A stretch of DNA of 64,000 nucleotides from Sphingobacterium lumbrici (GTDB lineage Bacteria > Bacteroidota > Bacteroidia > Sphingobacteriales > Sphingobacteriaceae). Under the pieces are notes generated by a model. The model worked only from the letters and a program-made list of their open reading frames with translations, had not been told where the DNA came from and ran no database searches. Position 1 is the stretch's first letter. Every line of letters starts with the position of its first letter. The translations under genes were made by a program, and so were the position numbers. Of this stretch, positions 15,020 to 25,900 are shown in pieces. Location of the stretch: NCBI RefSeq assembly GCF_006476045.1, contig NZ_SRZY01000028.1:1-64000 (forward strand), given 5' to 3'.

Positions 15020-16258
15020 TTATTCAAATGTCTCGATCAGCTTGTCGAAGTGCCTGTTTATCGTGTACAGTACAATTCCTTTCGTAAATCCATTTTCTCC
15101 AAGTGTGGAGACCTGCAACTTGCAATTATTCTTCAGCGCATTCATGGTATAGGTCTGGATTCCCTGTTGTATCGGTAAGGTGATGAGAGAACCGGCGGCA
15201 GCAAACTTGCCGCTCATAACAATTAGCTGCGGATTAAACAATTGTATCAGATAAGAGATCGCCTTCCCCAGATTCTTCCCTAAATTATAAATCAAATCGA
15301 TCGCATACTGATCGCCTAGATGTGCTGCTTCAATAATGTCTTGCGGCAACAGCGTTTCAATGTCATAATTCGTGCTCAATAAAGTTGGTGTAAGCTGATC
15401 GATATCTTCACGAGCCCGGCTAACTAAAGCTACTCCCGAAGCAACGGTTTCTAAACAGCCACGCTTGCCGCAATAGCAAAGTTGTCCATCCTCCACGAAT
15501 ACCATGTGCCCTACTTCTCCGGAAAAACCTTCGGTGCCCATATAAACCTCACCATTGATGATAATGCCTAAGCCTATTCCCCAATCCATTTGGATAATTA
15601 AGACATTTTGTAATCCTTGTGCGGCTCCATAATTTAGTTCGCTGAGTGCGGCAGACTTGACGTCATTCAGAATAAATACAGGCTTGTTAAATACATGTTC
15701 AAGATGCGATTGCAGATTAAATTCAGGAGCTGTATAAAATGTACGGTTTTCTCCGGTAGATGAATTGATCAGCCCGGGCATTAATATTCCTATGCTTGTT
15801 ATCTTATTCCAGCTTATGCTTTCTTCTTTAATGTAATCCTGGATGATATTGGTGAGCTGAATGATGTCAGCTGAATTTTTGGATAAAAGATTTGGATATG
15901 ATCGAGAGGTATATACAATATTGTGGTTGTTGTCTAAAACAATCAGCCGGATGGTGAAGCGCTCGATTTCTACCGATAGGATATTAAAAACTTCATTGCT
16001 CAGCTGGTAGAGATTGGGTTTGCGTCCGCCGATGGATTCACCTTTTTCTTTTTGCTCGATTAATCCTTCTTGTGTAAGCTCTGAAATAATTCCATTTAAG
16101 GTAGGGAAGCTGAGGTTGATCTTCGTCGCGATATCACCGATAGTTATCGTGCGGTTTTCAAAAATTGTCTTTAAGATGCGTAATCGTAAAGCATTTGATT
16201 TTCGTTCTTTTGATGAATGGTGTTCGTGCTTTAAATAGATTTGATCAATTGGACTCAT
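15020..16258 (-). CDS. ROK-family transcriptional regulator (HTH plus sugar-kinase-like domain)
   Basis: A protein of 412 residues if started at the ATG at 16258 (MSPIDQIYLKHEH); an in-frame ATG at 16294 would add 12 hydrophobic residues that do not fit an HTH protein. The N-terminus is a winged HTH (ITIGDIATKINLSFPTLNGI); the rest is a ROK domain with the zinc motif CYCGKRGCLETVASG and the conserved GHMVFVEDG before it. Such proteins repress sugar-use genes and respond to a sugar or sugar phosphate. It is divergent from an oxidoreductase and DUF1080 locus, which it probably controls. It could also retain kinase activity, but the HTH favours regulation. Confidence 0.9.
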   Translation of the reverse strand: MSPIDQIYLKHEHHSSKERKSNALRLRILKTIFENRTITIGDIATKINLSFPTLNGIISELTQEGLIEQKEKGESIGGRKPNLYQLSNEVFNILSVEIERFTIRLIVLDNNHNIVYTSRSYPNLLSKNSADIIQLTNIIQDYIKEESISWNKITSIGILMPGLINSSTGENRTFYTAPEFNLQSHLEHVFNKPVFILNDVKSAALSELNYGAAQGLQNVLIIQMDWGIGLGIIINGEVYMGTEGFSGEVGHMVFVEDGQLCYCGKRGCLETVASGVALVSRAREDIDQLTPTLLSTNYDIETLLPQDIIEAAHLGDQYAIDLIYNLGKNLGKAISYLIQLFNPQLIVMSGKFAAAGSLITLPIQQGIQTYTMNALKNNCKLQVSTLGENGFTKGIVLYTINRHFDKLIETFE

Positions 16259-16294
16259 ACATAATATTAATAAGTAGATCGCGTAAGCTATCAT

Positions 16295-16645
16295 CGAAGT
16301 AGCAAAAATTGATCTTACCTTCGAAAGTAGTGAAAATTCTCTTAATGCAGGGAACTTTGTTAAATTTTTTAATAAAGTCTTTTGATTTATAAAAAATTAC
16401 GTTATTTTAGAGGGAGCTTATGAAGTAGGCATCTGGATTTGTTCCTGGAAATTACTAACAACGTATAAATTATGATTAAAATCAGGTCGGGTCTAACTAT
16501 GAAATATCCGTTTTTTTGGAAATACAGATCTCATTTGTGGATATTCCTGTCGATCGGTACATCTATATGTGCAAGATCATCGGTGAAGCACGCTTGTACT
16601 TAAATGTAGGGACACAGATGAATAATACCTTATGAAGATAAACAC
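16295..16645. other. Divergent intergenic region with a decayed ORF
   Basis: This region separates the ROK regulator from the Gfo/Idh gene and should carry both promoters and the ROK operator. No clear palindromic operator was recognised. A signal-peptide-like remnant lies at 16499-16603. Confidence 0.5.
16499..16603 (+). pseudogene. Signal-peptide remnant, possibly of a SusC-type gene
   Basis: A frame of 34 codons begins MKYPFFWKYRSHLWIFLSIG and then loses any pattern. The basic start and hydrophobic core look like the exported N-terminus that starts SusC-like outer-membrane transporters. The following sequence is not open. It may be a deletion scar of a transporter gene between regulator and enzymes, or a chance ORF. 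Confidence 0.3.
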
Positions 16646-17938
16646 ATGATCAGTAAAAATAATAATATAGATATGAAAGAAAAAAATACTTCAAGACGTG
16701 ATTTTATCAAGAAATCGCTGATTGGAGCTGCAGCATTTACTATTGTGCCGCGCTTTGTATTAGGTAGAGGTTATTTGGCGCCCAGCGATCACTTGACTAA
16801 AGGAATCATCGGAGTAGGAGCAATGGGGAGAGGGCATTTTAATTATGCCGGAACGAAAACGGTTGCGATCTGTGATGTAGATACACGGCATTTAGCAATT
16901 GCCCAAAAGGCACTTGGAGGTGGAGTCAAAGAGTCTCGGGATTTTAGGGAATTAATTCAAAATCCGGAAGTTGACATTGTTCATATTGCTACTCCTCCGC
17001 ATTGGCACGGACTGATGGCGGTAGAAGCAGCGCGTTCAGGAAAGGATATTTGGTGTGAAAAGCCAATGACCAGAACAATAGGTGAAGGTAAGAAGGTAAA
17101 AGAAGCTATAGCGCAGCACGGGAATATTTTCAGATTGAACACCTGGTTCAGATTTGACTCCAATTTTTATGGTATGAATGTTCCGGTCAAAAAAATCAAA
17201 AAAGTAGTAGATACGGGTATGCTGGGATGGCCATTGAAAGTAACGATTAGTAAGCACACGGGTTTTGATTGGAAATTTTATTGGGTTGGAAAAGAGAATC
17301 TTCCTGTTGAACAGGTGCCTAATGAGCTGGATTATGAAATGTGGTTAGGACCTGCGCCTTATAAGCCGTATAGCACACATCGTGTTCATACGACATTTAG
17401 GGGATATTGGGATTATGATGGAGGTGGATTAGGAGATATGGGGCAACATTATTTGGATCCGGTTCAGTATTTTTTAGGAAAGGATAACGAAAGTCCGGTT
17501 AAAATTGAGGTAGATGCGCCACAACAGCATTCCGACGCGGTAGGAACCTGGCGCAAGATTGTCTATACCTATGCTGATGGATGTCAGATTATATTGGATG
17601 GGGCAGGAACAGAAGAAGGTAAAGCATATATAGAGGGGCCTGATGGTAAGTTGTTTAGAGGTTTTGTTTCGGATATTCCAGACCTGGAGCGTAAGCTGTC
17701 TCAATATCCTGACCCCGCTCCACAAATGACAGACTTTGTAGAAGCGGTACGCACCCGCCAAAAATTTGCACTGAACGAAGAGAACGGCTATTATTCCTGT
17801 ACGTTGGTTAATTTGGGACTGGCTGCTTTACGCTTAAACCGTACGTTGCATTTTGATTCACACAAGCAGGAGTTTGTGAATGATGAAGCTGCTAATCGAT
17901 TGATTCATCAACCTATGCGTGGTCCTTGGACTATTTAA
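16646..17938 (+). CDS. Gfo/Idh/MocA-family oxidoreductase with Tat signal
   Basis: A 430-residue NAD(P)-dependent sugar oxidoreductase-like protein. It starts with a twin-arginine signal (SRRDFIKKSLIGAAAFTIVP), so it is exported folded to the periplasm. The Rossmann motif is GIIGVGAMGRGHF, and the family motif EKPMTRT follows (CEKPMTRTIGEG). A nearer ATG at 16673 (MKEKNTSRRDF) is an equally good start. It is 14 bases upstream of the HEAT/DUF1080 gene. Tat-exported Gfo/Idh proteins with DUF1080 partners are known in Bacteroidota for oxidation at C3 of glycosides and cleavage of the 3-keto sugar; that function is inferred here. Confidence 0.9.
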   Translation: MISKNNNIDMKEKNTSRRDFIKKSLIGAAAFTIVPRFVLGRGYLAPSDHLTKGIIGVGAMGRGHFNYAGTKTVAICDVDTRHLAIAQKALGGGVKESRDFRELIQNPEVDIVHIATPPHWHGLMAVEAARSGKDIWCEKPMTRTIGEGKKVKEAIAQHGNIFRLNTWFRFDSNFYGMNVPVKKIKKVVDTGMLGWPLKVTISKHTGFDWKFYWVGKENLPVEQVPNELDYEMWLGPAPYKPYSTHRVHTTFRGYWDYDGGGLGDMGQHYLDPVQYFLGKDNESPVKIEVDAPQQHSDAVGTWRKIVYTYADGCQIILDGAGTEEGKAYIEGPDGKLFRGFVSDIPDLERKLSQYPDPAPQMTDFVEAVRTRQKFALNEENGYYSCTLVNLGLAALRLNRTLHFDSHKQEFVNDEAANRLIHQPMRGPWTI

Positions 17939-17952
17939 TCTAACTATTTGAT

Positions 17953-20814
17953 ATGAAGAAAGTATTTAATACCCTATCCGTTTTATTATTATTTCAAGTA
18001 GCAGCTTATGCGCAGCAACCGGCAGGCCGAAGCTCCGATACAAAGATTGCCGATGTGTTAGCACAACAACCGGCAGAAGAACAGGCTAAATTCATGATGG
18101 CAATGAAGGAGCTGGAAAACTTTTCGGCCGAAGATATTGCCAACTTATTGACAGGACTTAAACCTCAGGGTGGAAATAATGCAGCGATAGAATATGCCTC
18201 CAATTCATACGCATTTTATGTTATGCAGGCCGGATTTGAAAACAAGAGAACCGTTTACGTAAATGGTCTGCTTTTGGCTTTAGACAGAATTGAAGATAAA
18301 GACAATAAGGGCTTTGTGCTGGAGCTGTTAAAACAATGTGCTAAAAACGAGGCAATCCAACAGGTGTCTGCCTACTTAACTGATGACTATTTGGCCGAAA
18401 AGGCGGCTCGCGTGTTGAATGGAATCCGTACACAGGAAGCTGCTTCTGCACTGAATACGGCTTTAAATGTAGCCAAATCCGAAAAAGCTACTGTAGCGAT
18501 CATAGCGGCATTGGGAGATCTAAAAGATGAAAATTCCGAAGCGCGGATTCTTGAACTCACTAAGCAATTTGAATCTCCGAATTTTCAACGTAATGCGCTT
18601 ACTGCATTAAGCAAAATTGGAGGAGTTGCGAGTTATGATACCTTTCTAAATAATGCCCGTGCGGTTAACTATGGATTTGATAAGTCCAATGTCTCGGGAT
18701 TAACGCTAGATTATGCCCATACATTGGCTACGAAGGATCCGGTGCTGGCAGGGAAGTTGGCTTCAGTACTTTATCAAGAGGCAACGAAAGCACAGGTCGC
18801 AACGATAAGGGTTGGCGCATTGGCATTATTGACCAGCATTAACCCGACGAAGCAAAAGAAAGAATTATTGAAATTGGCATCTGCAGACGATGCTGTTGTC
18901 CGTAATGTTGCACTCGATTTGCTATCGCAAAATACGTCAGCATCGGATTTGGTGAAATTAGCCTCCTCTTTGAAGAAGCTGAATGCGGATGCACAAGAAA
19001 GCGTGTTGAATTTCTTAGGTACAAAAGAAGTTGGGCAGGCTATTCCGGTTATTGAGAAAAATCTAACTGTTTTAAAAGATTCGGAAGCTAAAATTGCAGC
19101 ATACAATACTTTGTCGATTCTTTCCAAAGGTGAAAATGCGACGTTTTTAATAAAGCAGATTTCCGCTGCTAACGAAGCGGAATTGAAATCGTTAAAAACG
19201 CTGTTATTGACAGCGAAAGGTAGCCGTACTATGGATGATGTAAACGGTGCTTTGACATCAAGTGATACCAAGACACAATTGGCGCTATTGGATGTTTTGA
19301 AGCAACGCGCTAATTCCAATTCGTCAGGTGCTGTGTTTGCACTTACAAAAAGTGTCGATGAAGCTGTTCGGTTAGCCGCTTTCAACGCGTTGCCAAATGT
19401 TGTGAATGATGCAGATTTTGATGCCATCATCACTTTATTGGGCGAGGCTTCTGACAAGGAGGTCAATCCTGTTCAGCAGGCAGCCATACTTGCATTACGG
19501 AACAATACGGATAAAGAAGCTAAAATTAAACGTTTGTCAGCTAATATCTCCCGTTCGGCCGCACCTTCAGCCGCAAAATATTTCCCTGTTTTTGGTGGGG
19601 TGGGTGGCAATGAAGCCTTGGAATCTGTCAAAAACTACCTTAATGAAGGTAACGTTAATAAAGCTCAGGCCATTTCTGCACTGGCGAATTGGACTACTCC
19701 GGAATCTTTAGATGCACTTACGTCACTGCTGCGCACAGAAAAGGATCCGGCAAACTTTAATGAGGTGTTTAAGGGGTTTGTAAAACAATTAAATGCGAGT
19801 GCCCTTCCGGCAGATCAAAAAACGTTGTTGTTGAGAGATGCCTTTGAATTGGCACAGACTCCGGAGCAAAAGAAGAACGCATTATCTGCTCTTCAATCTA
19901 CAGGGACATATCAAGCATTGATTTTTGCGGGTAGATATCTGTCTGACCCCATTTTAAAAGATGCTGCCACGAATGTGGTGATGAATATTGCGATGGATAA
20001 TCGAGACTTTGTAGGAAATGATGTGCGTTCTTTGTTGACTACTGCAAAGGATAATTTGTCTGGCAGTGAGAGTTCTTATCTGCGGGAGGCGATTGTACGT
20101 CATTTAGCCGAAATGCCACAGCAGGAGGGATATGTGTCCATTTTTAATGGGAGAGATCTCTCCGGATGGAAAGGATTGGTCGAAAACCCGATCAAAAGAG
20201 CACAGATGTCTGCACAGGAGTTAGCTCAGAAACAGGCTGACGCAGATAAAAAAATGAGGGAAAGCTGGTCCGTTATCAATGGGGATTTGGTTTTTAATGG
20301 TCATGGTGATAATATTGCGACAGCAAAGCAATATGCTGATTTCGAGATGTTGGTGGACTGGAAATTGGATAAAAATGGTAAAGAGCCGGATGCGGGTATT
20401 TATTTGAGAGGTACACCTCAGGTTCAGATCTGGGACATTTCACGTACAAACGTAGGAGCAGAAGTGGGATCGGGCGGTCTGTACAATAATAAATCCAATT
20501 CAAAGCCACTTAAAGTTGCGGATAATCCATTGGGAGAATGGAATACATTTAAGATCCGGATGATTGGTGAGCAGGTGTGGGTATGGTTGAACGGAGAGCT
20601 GGTGGTTGATAACGTAGCGTTGGAAAATTATTGGGACCGTAATCAATCGATTTTTCCAAAAGAGCAGATTGAGTTGCAAGCACATGGTTCTCAGGTATGG
20701 TATAGGGATGTGTTTGTAAAGGAAATACCTCGTAAGGAAATCTATTCGCTAAGCGATCAGGAGCGTAACGAAGGATTTGATATGTTGTTTGACGGTGCTA
20801 ACCTTAATAAATGA
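17953..20814 (+). CDS. Exported HEAT-repeat/DUF1080 protein, stopped by an in-frame TGA
   Basis: A 953-residue protein with signal peptide (MKKVFNTLSVLLLFQVAAYA). Residues of about 70-700 are alpha-helical HEAT-like repeats; about 720-915 form a DUF1080 (PF06439, 3-keto-glycoside hydrolase/concanavalin-like) domain starting YVSIFNGRDLSGWKG. From about 940 a second DUF1080 domain begins (FDMLFDGANLNK) but a TGA follows where the first domain has Trp (LSGWKG against LNK-stop-TV). The same frame stays open for another 177 codons. The gene is thus either broken late or read through. It is co-transcribed with the Gfo/Idh gene. Function is inferred as glycoside or keto-sugar processing in the periplasm. 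Confidence 0.85.
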   Translation: MKKVFNTLSVLLLFQVAAYAQQPAGRSSDTKIADVLAQQPAEEQAKFMMAMKELENFSAEDIANLLTGLKPQGGNNAAIEYASNSYAFYVMQAGFENKRTVYVNGLLLALDRIEDKDNKGFVLELLKQCAKNEAIQQVSAYLTDDYLAEKAARVLNGIRTQEAASALNTALNVAKSEKATVAIIAALGDLKDENSEARILELTKQFESPNFQRNALTALSKIGGVASYDTFLNNARAVNYGFDKSNVSGLTLDYAHTLATKDPVLAGKLASVLYQEATKAQVATIRVGALALLTSINPTKQKKELLKLASADDAVVRNVALDLLSQNTSASDLVKLASSLKKLNADAQESVLNFLGTKEVGQAIPVIEKNLTVLKDSEAKIAAYNTLSILSKGENATFLIKQISAANEAELKSLKTLLLTAKGSRTMDDVNGALTSSDTKTQLALLDVLKQRANSNSSGAVFALTKSVDEAVRLAAFNALPNVVNDADFDAIITLLGEASDKEVNPVQQAAILALRNNTDKEAKIKRLSANISRSAAPSAAKYFPVFGGVGGNEALESVKNYLNEGNVNKAQAISALANWTTPESLDALTSLLRTEKDPANFNEVFKGFVKQLNASALPADQKTLLLRDAFELAQTPEQKKNALSALQSTGTYQALIFAGRYLSDPILKDAATNVVMNIAMDNRDFVGNDVRSLLTTAKDNLSGSESSYLREAIVRHLAEMPQQEGYVSIFNGRDLSGWKGLVENPIKRAQMSAQELAQKQADADKKMRESWSVINGDLVFNGHGDNIATAKQYADFEMLVDWKLDKNGKEPDAGIYLRGTPQVQIWDISRTNVGAEVGSGGLYNNKSNSKPLKVADNPLGEWNTFKIRMIGEQVWVWLNGELVVDNVALENYWDRNQSIFPKEQIELQAHGSQVWYRDVFVKEIPRKEIYSLSDQERNEGFDMLFDGANLNK

Positions 20815-21345
20815 ACGGTCTCAACTGCGTATGAAGTAACGGAAGAGGGATATATACGTTCTAATCCTGATGCCAAATCTGGAAAAAATATATATACAAA
20901 AGAGGAATATGCTGACTTCGTGTATCGCTTCGAATTTAAGTTAACTCATGGAGCTAATAATGGGGTAGGAATTCGTGCTCCATTGGAGGGAGATGCTGCA
21001 TATCAGGGCATGGAAATTCAGATATTGGATGACGATGCCGATGTGTACAAAAAGCTGGCACCTTATCAATACCACGGCTCGGTATATGGCGTGATCGCTG
21101 CAAAACGGGGCGCGCTGAAACCGCTGGGTGAGTGGAATGAAGAAGAGATTAGTGTGAAAGGGGATAAGATCAAGATAACCTTGAATGGTGTGGTGATCGT
21201 GGATGGAGATTTAAGCGACGCTTCTAAAAATGGTACATTGGATAACAAGGATCACCCTGGACTGAAACGTACTTCAGGTCATATCGGCTTTCTAGGTCAT
21301 GGTACGGAAGTATTCTTAAGAAATATCCGGGTAAAACGGATATAA
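20815..21345 (+). pseudogene. Second DUF1080 domain, cut off in frame from its gene
   Basis: This is the continuation, in the same reading frame, of the gene at 17953. It codes for the rest of a DUF1080 domain: TAYEVTEEGYIRSNPDAKSG, then YADFVYRFEFKLTHGANNGV, GMEIQILDDDA, and a terminal HIGFLGHGTEVFLRNIRVKR, which is the domain's normal end. All other codons are intact. No ATG start or convincing ribosome-binding site exists for separate translation; a GTG at 20920 would miss the first strands. Together with the upstream part the product would have about 1,130 residues. Confidence 0.8.
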
Positions 21346-21359
21346 AGTAGTATCATAGT

Positions 21360-21395
21360 AAAAGGGGCGATCTTTTTTTAAGATCGCCCCTTTTT
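21360..21395. terminator. Bidirectional rho-independent terminator
   Basis: Stem AAAAGGGGCGATCTT and its complement with a loop of T and flanking A and T runs, between the DUF1080 gene and prs, which converge. Confidence 0.9.
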
Positions 21396-21403
21396 GTTAG
21401 ATG

Positions 21404-22360
21404 TTAGTCAACCCGAAATAAATCTGAGATAGAACTATGTTCATTTATATTTTTAATAGCGCTGGCAAATAAATCCGCAGTGGATAGTAATTTGATTTTG
21501 CTGCATTGTTTTGATTTTTCAGGATCCAATTGAATGGTATCCGTTACGATCATTTCTGTCAACACGGAGTTTTCGATCGTCTCGTATGCTTTTCCGGATA
21601 ATACAGCATGTGTACATACTGCTCTTACCGAGTTGGCTCCGTTTTCTATGATTAAAGCAGCCGCTTTTGATAAAGTGCCTGCTGTGTCACAGATGTCATC
21701 GATTAATACAACGTCTTGCCCCGTTACATCACCGATGATTGACATAGACTCAATTTCATTGGCGCGTTTACGGCGTTTATCACAGATAATTACCTCTGCA
21801 TTAAAGAATTTGGCAAAGGTACGTGCGCGGTATGAGCCACCCATATCCGGAGATGCAATTGTCAGATTCGGTAATTTAAGTGACTTAATATAAGGTACGA
21901 AAATAATTGAGCCGTCTAAGTGATCTACAGGAATATCGAAGAAGCCTTGAATTTGAGCAGCATGAAGATCCATCGTCATAATGCGGTGTGCACCGGCTGC
22001 AGTGATGAGGTTAGCCATTAATTTGGCGCCAATCGCTACGCGGGGCTTGTCTTTACGATCTTGGCGGGCGAAGCCAAAATAAGGGACTACAACAGTAATG
22101 TAATGTGCAGATGCCCTTTTTGCAGCATCGATCATCAAAAGTAGTTCGAAAAGATTGTCTGTAGGCTGATTTGTTGATTGAATCAAGAATACATCGCTAC
22201 CACGAACTGATTCATTGTAATGCGGTTGAATTTCGCCGTCACTGAATTTGGAGAGCGTCTTATCGCCGAGCGGTTTTCCGTAGGATTTTGAAATTTTTTC
22301 TGCTAATTCCAAAGTGCCCGAACCAGCGAATAGTTTAACCGTGTTAAATTGCAAAGGCAT
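21404..22360 (-). CDS. prs: Ribose-phosphate pyrophosphokinase
   Basis: Makes PRPP from ribose 5-phosphate and ATP for nucleotide, His and Trp synthesis; 318 residues, class I length. Signatures: FSDGEIQPHYNESVRGSDVF, PYFGFARQDRKDKPR, the metal site MDLHAAQIQGFFDIP and the PRPP-binding loop VVLIDDICDTAGT. It is monocistronic, with a -7 box about 110 bases upstream and a shared terminator behind. Confidence 0.98.
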   Translation of the reverse strand: MPLQFNTVKLFAGSGTLELAEKISKSYGKPLGDKTLSKFSDGEIQPHYNESVRGSDVFLIQSTNQPTDNLFELLLMIDAAKRASAHYITVVVPYFGFARQDRKDKPRVAIGAKLMANLITAAGAHRIMTMDLHAAQIQGFFDIPVDHLDGSIIFVPYIKSLKLPNLTIASPDMGGSYRARTFAKFFNAEVIICDKRRKRANEIESMSIIGDVTGQDVVLIDDICDTAGTLSKAAALIIENGANSVRAVCTHAVLSGKAYETIENSVLTEMIVTDTIQLDPEKSKQCSKIKLLSTADLFASAIKNINEHSSISDLFRVD

Positions 22361-22471
22361 GCTGTGTCTATTTTATGTATGAGATTTTATAAAAGAAATT
22401 ATATTCACCATCAAGTCATTTAAATAGAATATCAGTATAGGTTTGACTATCTGGTATCTCTAAATGTTTTG

Positions 22472-22479
22472 CAAATTTA
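22472..22479 (-). promoter_or_regulatory. -7 box of prs
   Basis: TAAATTTG on the minus strand fits TAnnTTTG about 112 bases before prs; it lies between prs and the tRNA gene on the same strand. Confidence 0.45.
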
Positions 22480-22573
22480 TAGAAATGAAATTGAAATATA
22501 AAAAAAAGATGAATGGGGATGAAATTGTCTGAAAATAAAAAAGAGAACTACTTGCGTAATCCTCTTTTTTATG

Positions 22574-22644
22574 TTGCCCGACCTGGATTCGAACCAAGAC
22601 AAACAGTACCAAAAACTGTCGTACTACCCTTATACTATCGGGCA
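22574..22644 (-). tRNA. tRNA-Gln (anticodon TTG)
   Basis: A full cloverleaf can be drawn: acceptor arms TGCCCGA and TCGGGCA, D stem GTAT/GTAC, anticodon stem ACAGT/ACTGT with loop TTTTGGT giving anticodon TTG, and T arm CTTGG-TTCGAAT-CCAGG. The discriminator base is A and CCA is not encoded. It reads CAA codons. A T-run follows the 3' end on the minus strand. Confidence 0.95.
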
Positions 22645-22901
22645 AGCAACTGTCAACCCGTGTTTGATTGTTTTGACGATGCAAATATACACCCGTTTTT
22701 TATTTCTCCAAAACTTTTTTGGTTATTTTTTGGATAGGGGCTGATTCTCAATAAAATATTTTTATTTCTATCGTCAGGATGGATTTAAAAGGGATAGGAA
22801 TGTGTGGCTTTTGTGTTAAAATATTTCAATATTGTTCTTTTCTTAGGATGTAATCCTTATTTTCGGGGCGGGATTATTTAAGAATAACCGAAATATTATA
22901 T

Positions 22902-25900
22902 ATGAACTACAACAAAATAAACAATCTACTTGGTTGGTTATGTGCCATTATCGCGACTTTAACGTATGTTATTACAGCAGAAAGAACTACCAGTTGGTGG
23001 GACTGTGGTGAATTTATCGCCTCGGCTTACAAGATGCAGATCGTACACCAGCCCGGTGCGCCTCTTTTCTTAATGGTCGAAAACTTGTTTTCAAATTTTG
23101 CTATGGGAGACCGGACGCGGATTGCGTTTTGGATGAATATAGGCTCTGCCGTTTCCAGCGGCTTAACGATTATGTTCCTTTTCTGGACGATTACAGCTCT
23201 TGCCCGAAAGGTTTTTGCAGGGAAGGCATCGCTCGCTGAAAGGCTTTCGGATACCGTCGTTGTCCAAATTATGGGAGCCGGACTGGTTGGTGCATTGGCG
23301 TATGCTTTTTCCGATACCTTTTGGTATTCTGCTGTGGAAGCTGAAGTATATGCGATGTCATCTTTATGTACGGCAGTCGTATTTTGGGCTATTTTAAAAT
23401 GGGAAGTACGCGCCGATGAACCCGGAGCAGACAGGTGGCTGATCCTTATTGCTTACGTAATGGGCTTATCCATTGGTGTCCATCTGTTGAATTTGCTCGT
23501 AATACCTGCTATCGCCTTGGTGATCTATTTTAGAAGATCCAAAAACGTAACCATAAGCGGAGCGATAAAAGCGCTATTGATCGGAGTGGTGGTGTTGGCA
23601 TTGATTCTTTGGGGAGTTATTCAATATCTGATCAAGTTTGCGGCATTTACCGATCTGTTCTTTGTGAATACACTTGGACTGGGATTTGGAACGGGAGTCA
23701 CTTTCTTTGCACTCTTAGTAGCAGGAGGCTTGGTATATGGTATATGGTATTCGATCAAAAAGATCAAACCTGTACTTAATATTGCATTGATTTCATTGGG
23801 CTTCATTATTTTGGGGTACAGTTCATTTGCGATGATCCTTATTCGTGCAAAAGCAAATCCGACATTAAACAATAGTGACCCGGATAATGTTTTTACTTTT
23901 TTAAGCTACCTTAACCGTGAACAATATGGTGACGAACCTTTGTTTAAAGGACGGTTTTTCGATGCTAGACCAATAGATCTGGTGGAATCAGGTAAAGTGT
24001 ATCGCAAGGATAAAGATAAATATGTCGTTGCCAAAAAGAAAACAGGATATAAATACGATAAAGAGACTGTTTTTCCGAGAATCTATAGTGAAAAGGGAGG
24101 ACATCCTAGTTTTTACCGCGAATACTTGGGTTTGGGAGAAAATCAATCTCCAACTTTTTCCGACAATTTAAAATTCTTCTTTGGGTACCAAATCGGACAC
24201 ATGTATGGACGGTATTTTATGTGGAATTTCGTAGGTCGGCAAAATGATATTCAGGGACACGGTTCCTTGACGGAAGGTAACTGGATTAGCGGTATTAAGC
24301 CTATTGATAATATGCTAGTAGGCGGGCAAAGTGTTTTACCGACTTCTGAAAAGGAAAATCCGACTCGAAATACTTATTTCTTTTTGCCATTGCTCATTGG
24401 TTTATTCGGTGCTTTCTGGCATTTTGGGAAGAATCAGCGTGATGCAGGTGTAGTCGGGTTATTGTTTTTCTTTACCGGCTTAGCGATTGTACTGTATCTA
24501 AATCAAACACCACTGCAACCCCGTGAACGAGACTATGCCTATGCCGGATCATTCTATGCCTTCTCGATCTGGATCGGGTTAGGGGTATTGGCTATTGCAG
24601 ACGCATTAAGTAAGAAAATAAATGCCAAGACAGCAGCATATACTGCGATAGGAATAGGAGTGCTTGCTGCTCCGGTATTAATGGCTTCACAGAATTGGGG
24701 TGACCATAATCGTTCGGAAAAGTTCCTTGCTCGCGATATGGCCCGCAACTACCTGGAGTCATGTGCACCTAATGCAATTTTGTTTAGCTATGGCGACAAT
24801 GATACCTATCCATTATGGTACGTACAAGAAGTAGAAGGCTTCCGTACGGATGTGCGTGTAGTTAACCTAAGCTTACTGAGTTCGGACTGGTATATGCGTC
24901 AGATGATGCAAAAAGTAAATGATGCAGATGCGTTACCCATCCATATTGACCCTGAAAAGGTGAAAGACGGAGTACGTGATGTAATCTACTACCAGGATAT
25001 GAAGATTCAGGGATATATTGATGTGCAGGATCTGTTGAATGTGATGCTTTCTGACAATCAGAAGAATAAAGCGCCGTTGCAAAGCGGTGAATATGTAAAC
25101 TTACTGCCTACAAAAAATATGCAGCTTGTAGTAGATCGAAATGCGGTGATTTCCAATAAGGTTGTTCCTCAGGAATGGGAAGAATCGATTGTCGATACCT
25201 TGCAATGGAATTATTCTATGAATTATGTGAGTCGTGCCGAACTTTCTATCATGGCAATTTTGGTAAATAACAATTGGAAGAGACCAATCTATTTTACATC
25301 AACTACACCGGAGGAAAATTACATAGGGTTAGATCGATTTTTGGTGTCTGAGGGGTTTGCATTGCGTTTAATGCCGATTAATACTGGTTTGAAACAAGGT
25401 GATCCAAGCTCGATCGTAAACACGGATGTGGTATACGATCATATTGTTAATAAATACCAATGGGGCAATCTGGCAAATTCTGCCTTCCTGGATCCGGATT
25501 CTTATCGTTATATCAGTTTGTATGTAAGTTCGATATTTGGAGAAACAGCACAGAGTTTAATTGCACAGAATAGAACAGAAGAAGCACGTAACGTGGTCTT
25601 GAAGGCGTATGAAAGTATGCCGAAGAAAACTTACCAGATGTCTGAAGCGATGAGTTATACGCCATTGGTTGATGCGATGTATAAAGTGGGTGAATCTGCT
25701 AAAGCGAAGGAAATAGTCGCCCGCAATCTGAAATACATTGGTGAGAATTTGAAATATTATATGAACATCTCGGAAACCAAAAATAATTTTGAATACCGTA
25801 ATATCCGTTTTGGATTGGCGGCTATACAACGTTACCAACAGGTTTTGGAAACTAGTGGGGATAAGGAAATGAAAGCGGAAGTTGATAAGCTTTTCAAGGA

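Noticed and set aside
18774-19466. A 230-codon antisense frame within the HEAT/DUF1080 gene
   Set aside because: It is the shadow of Ala- and Leu-rich codons of the real gene on the other strand.
20920-21345. Separate DUF1080 gene starting at GTG 20920
   Set aside because: The start would cut off the first strands of the domain, which are coded in frame upstream; the TGA-interrupted single gene explains the sequence better.
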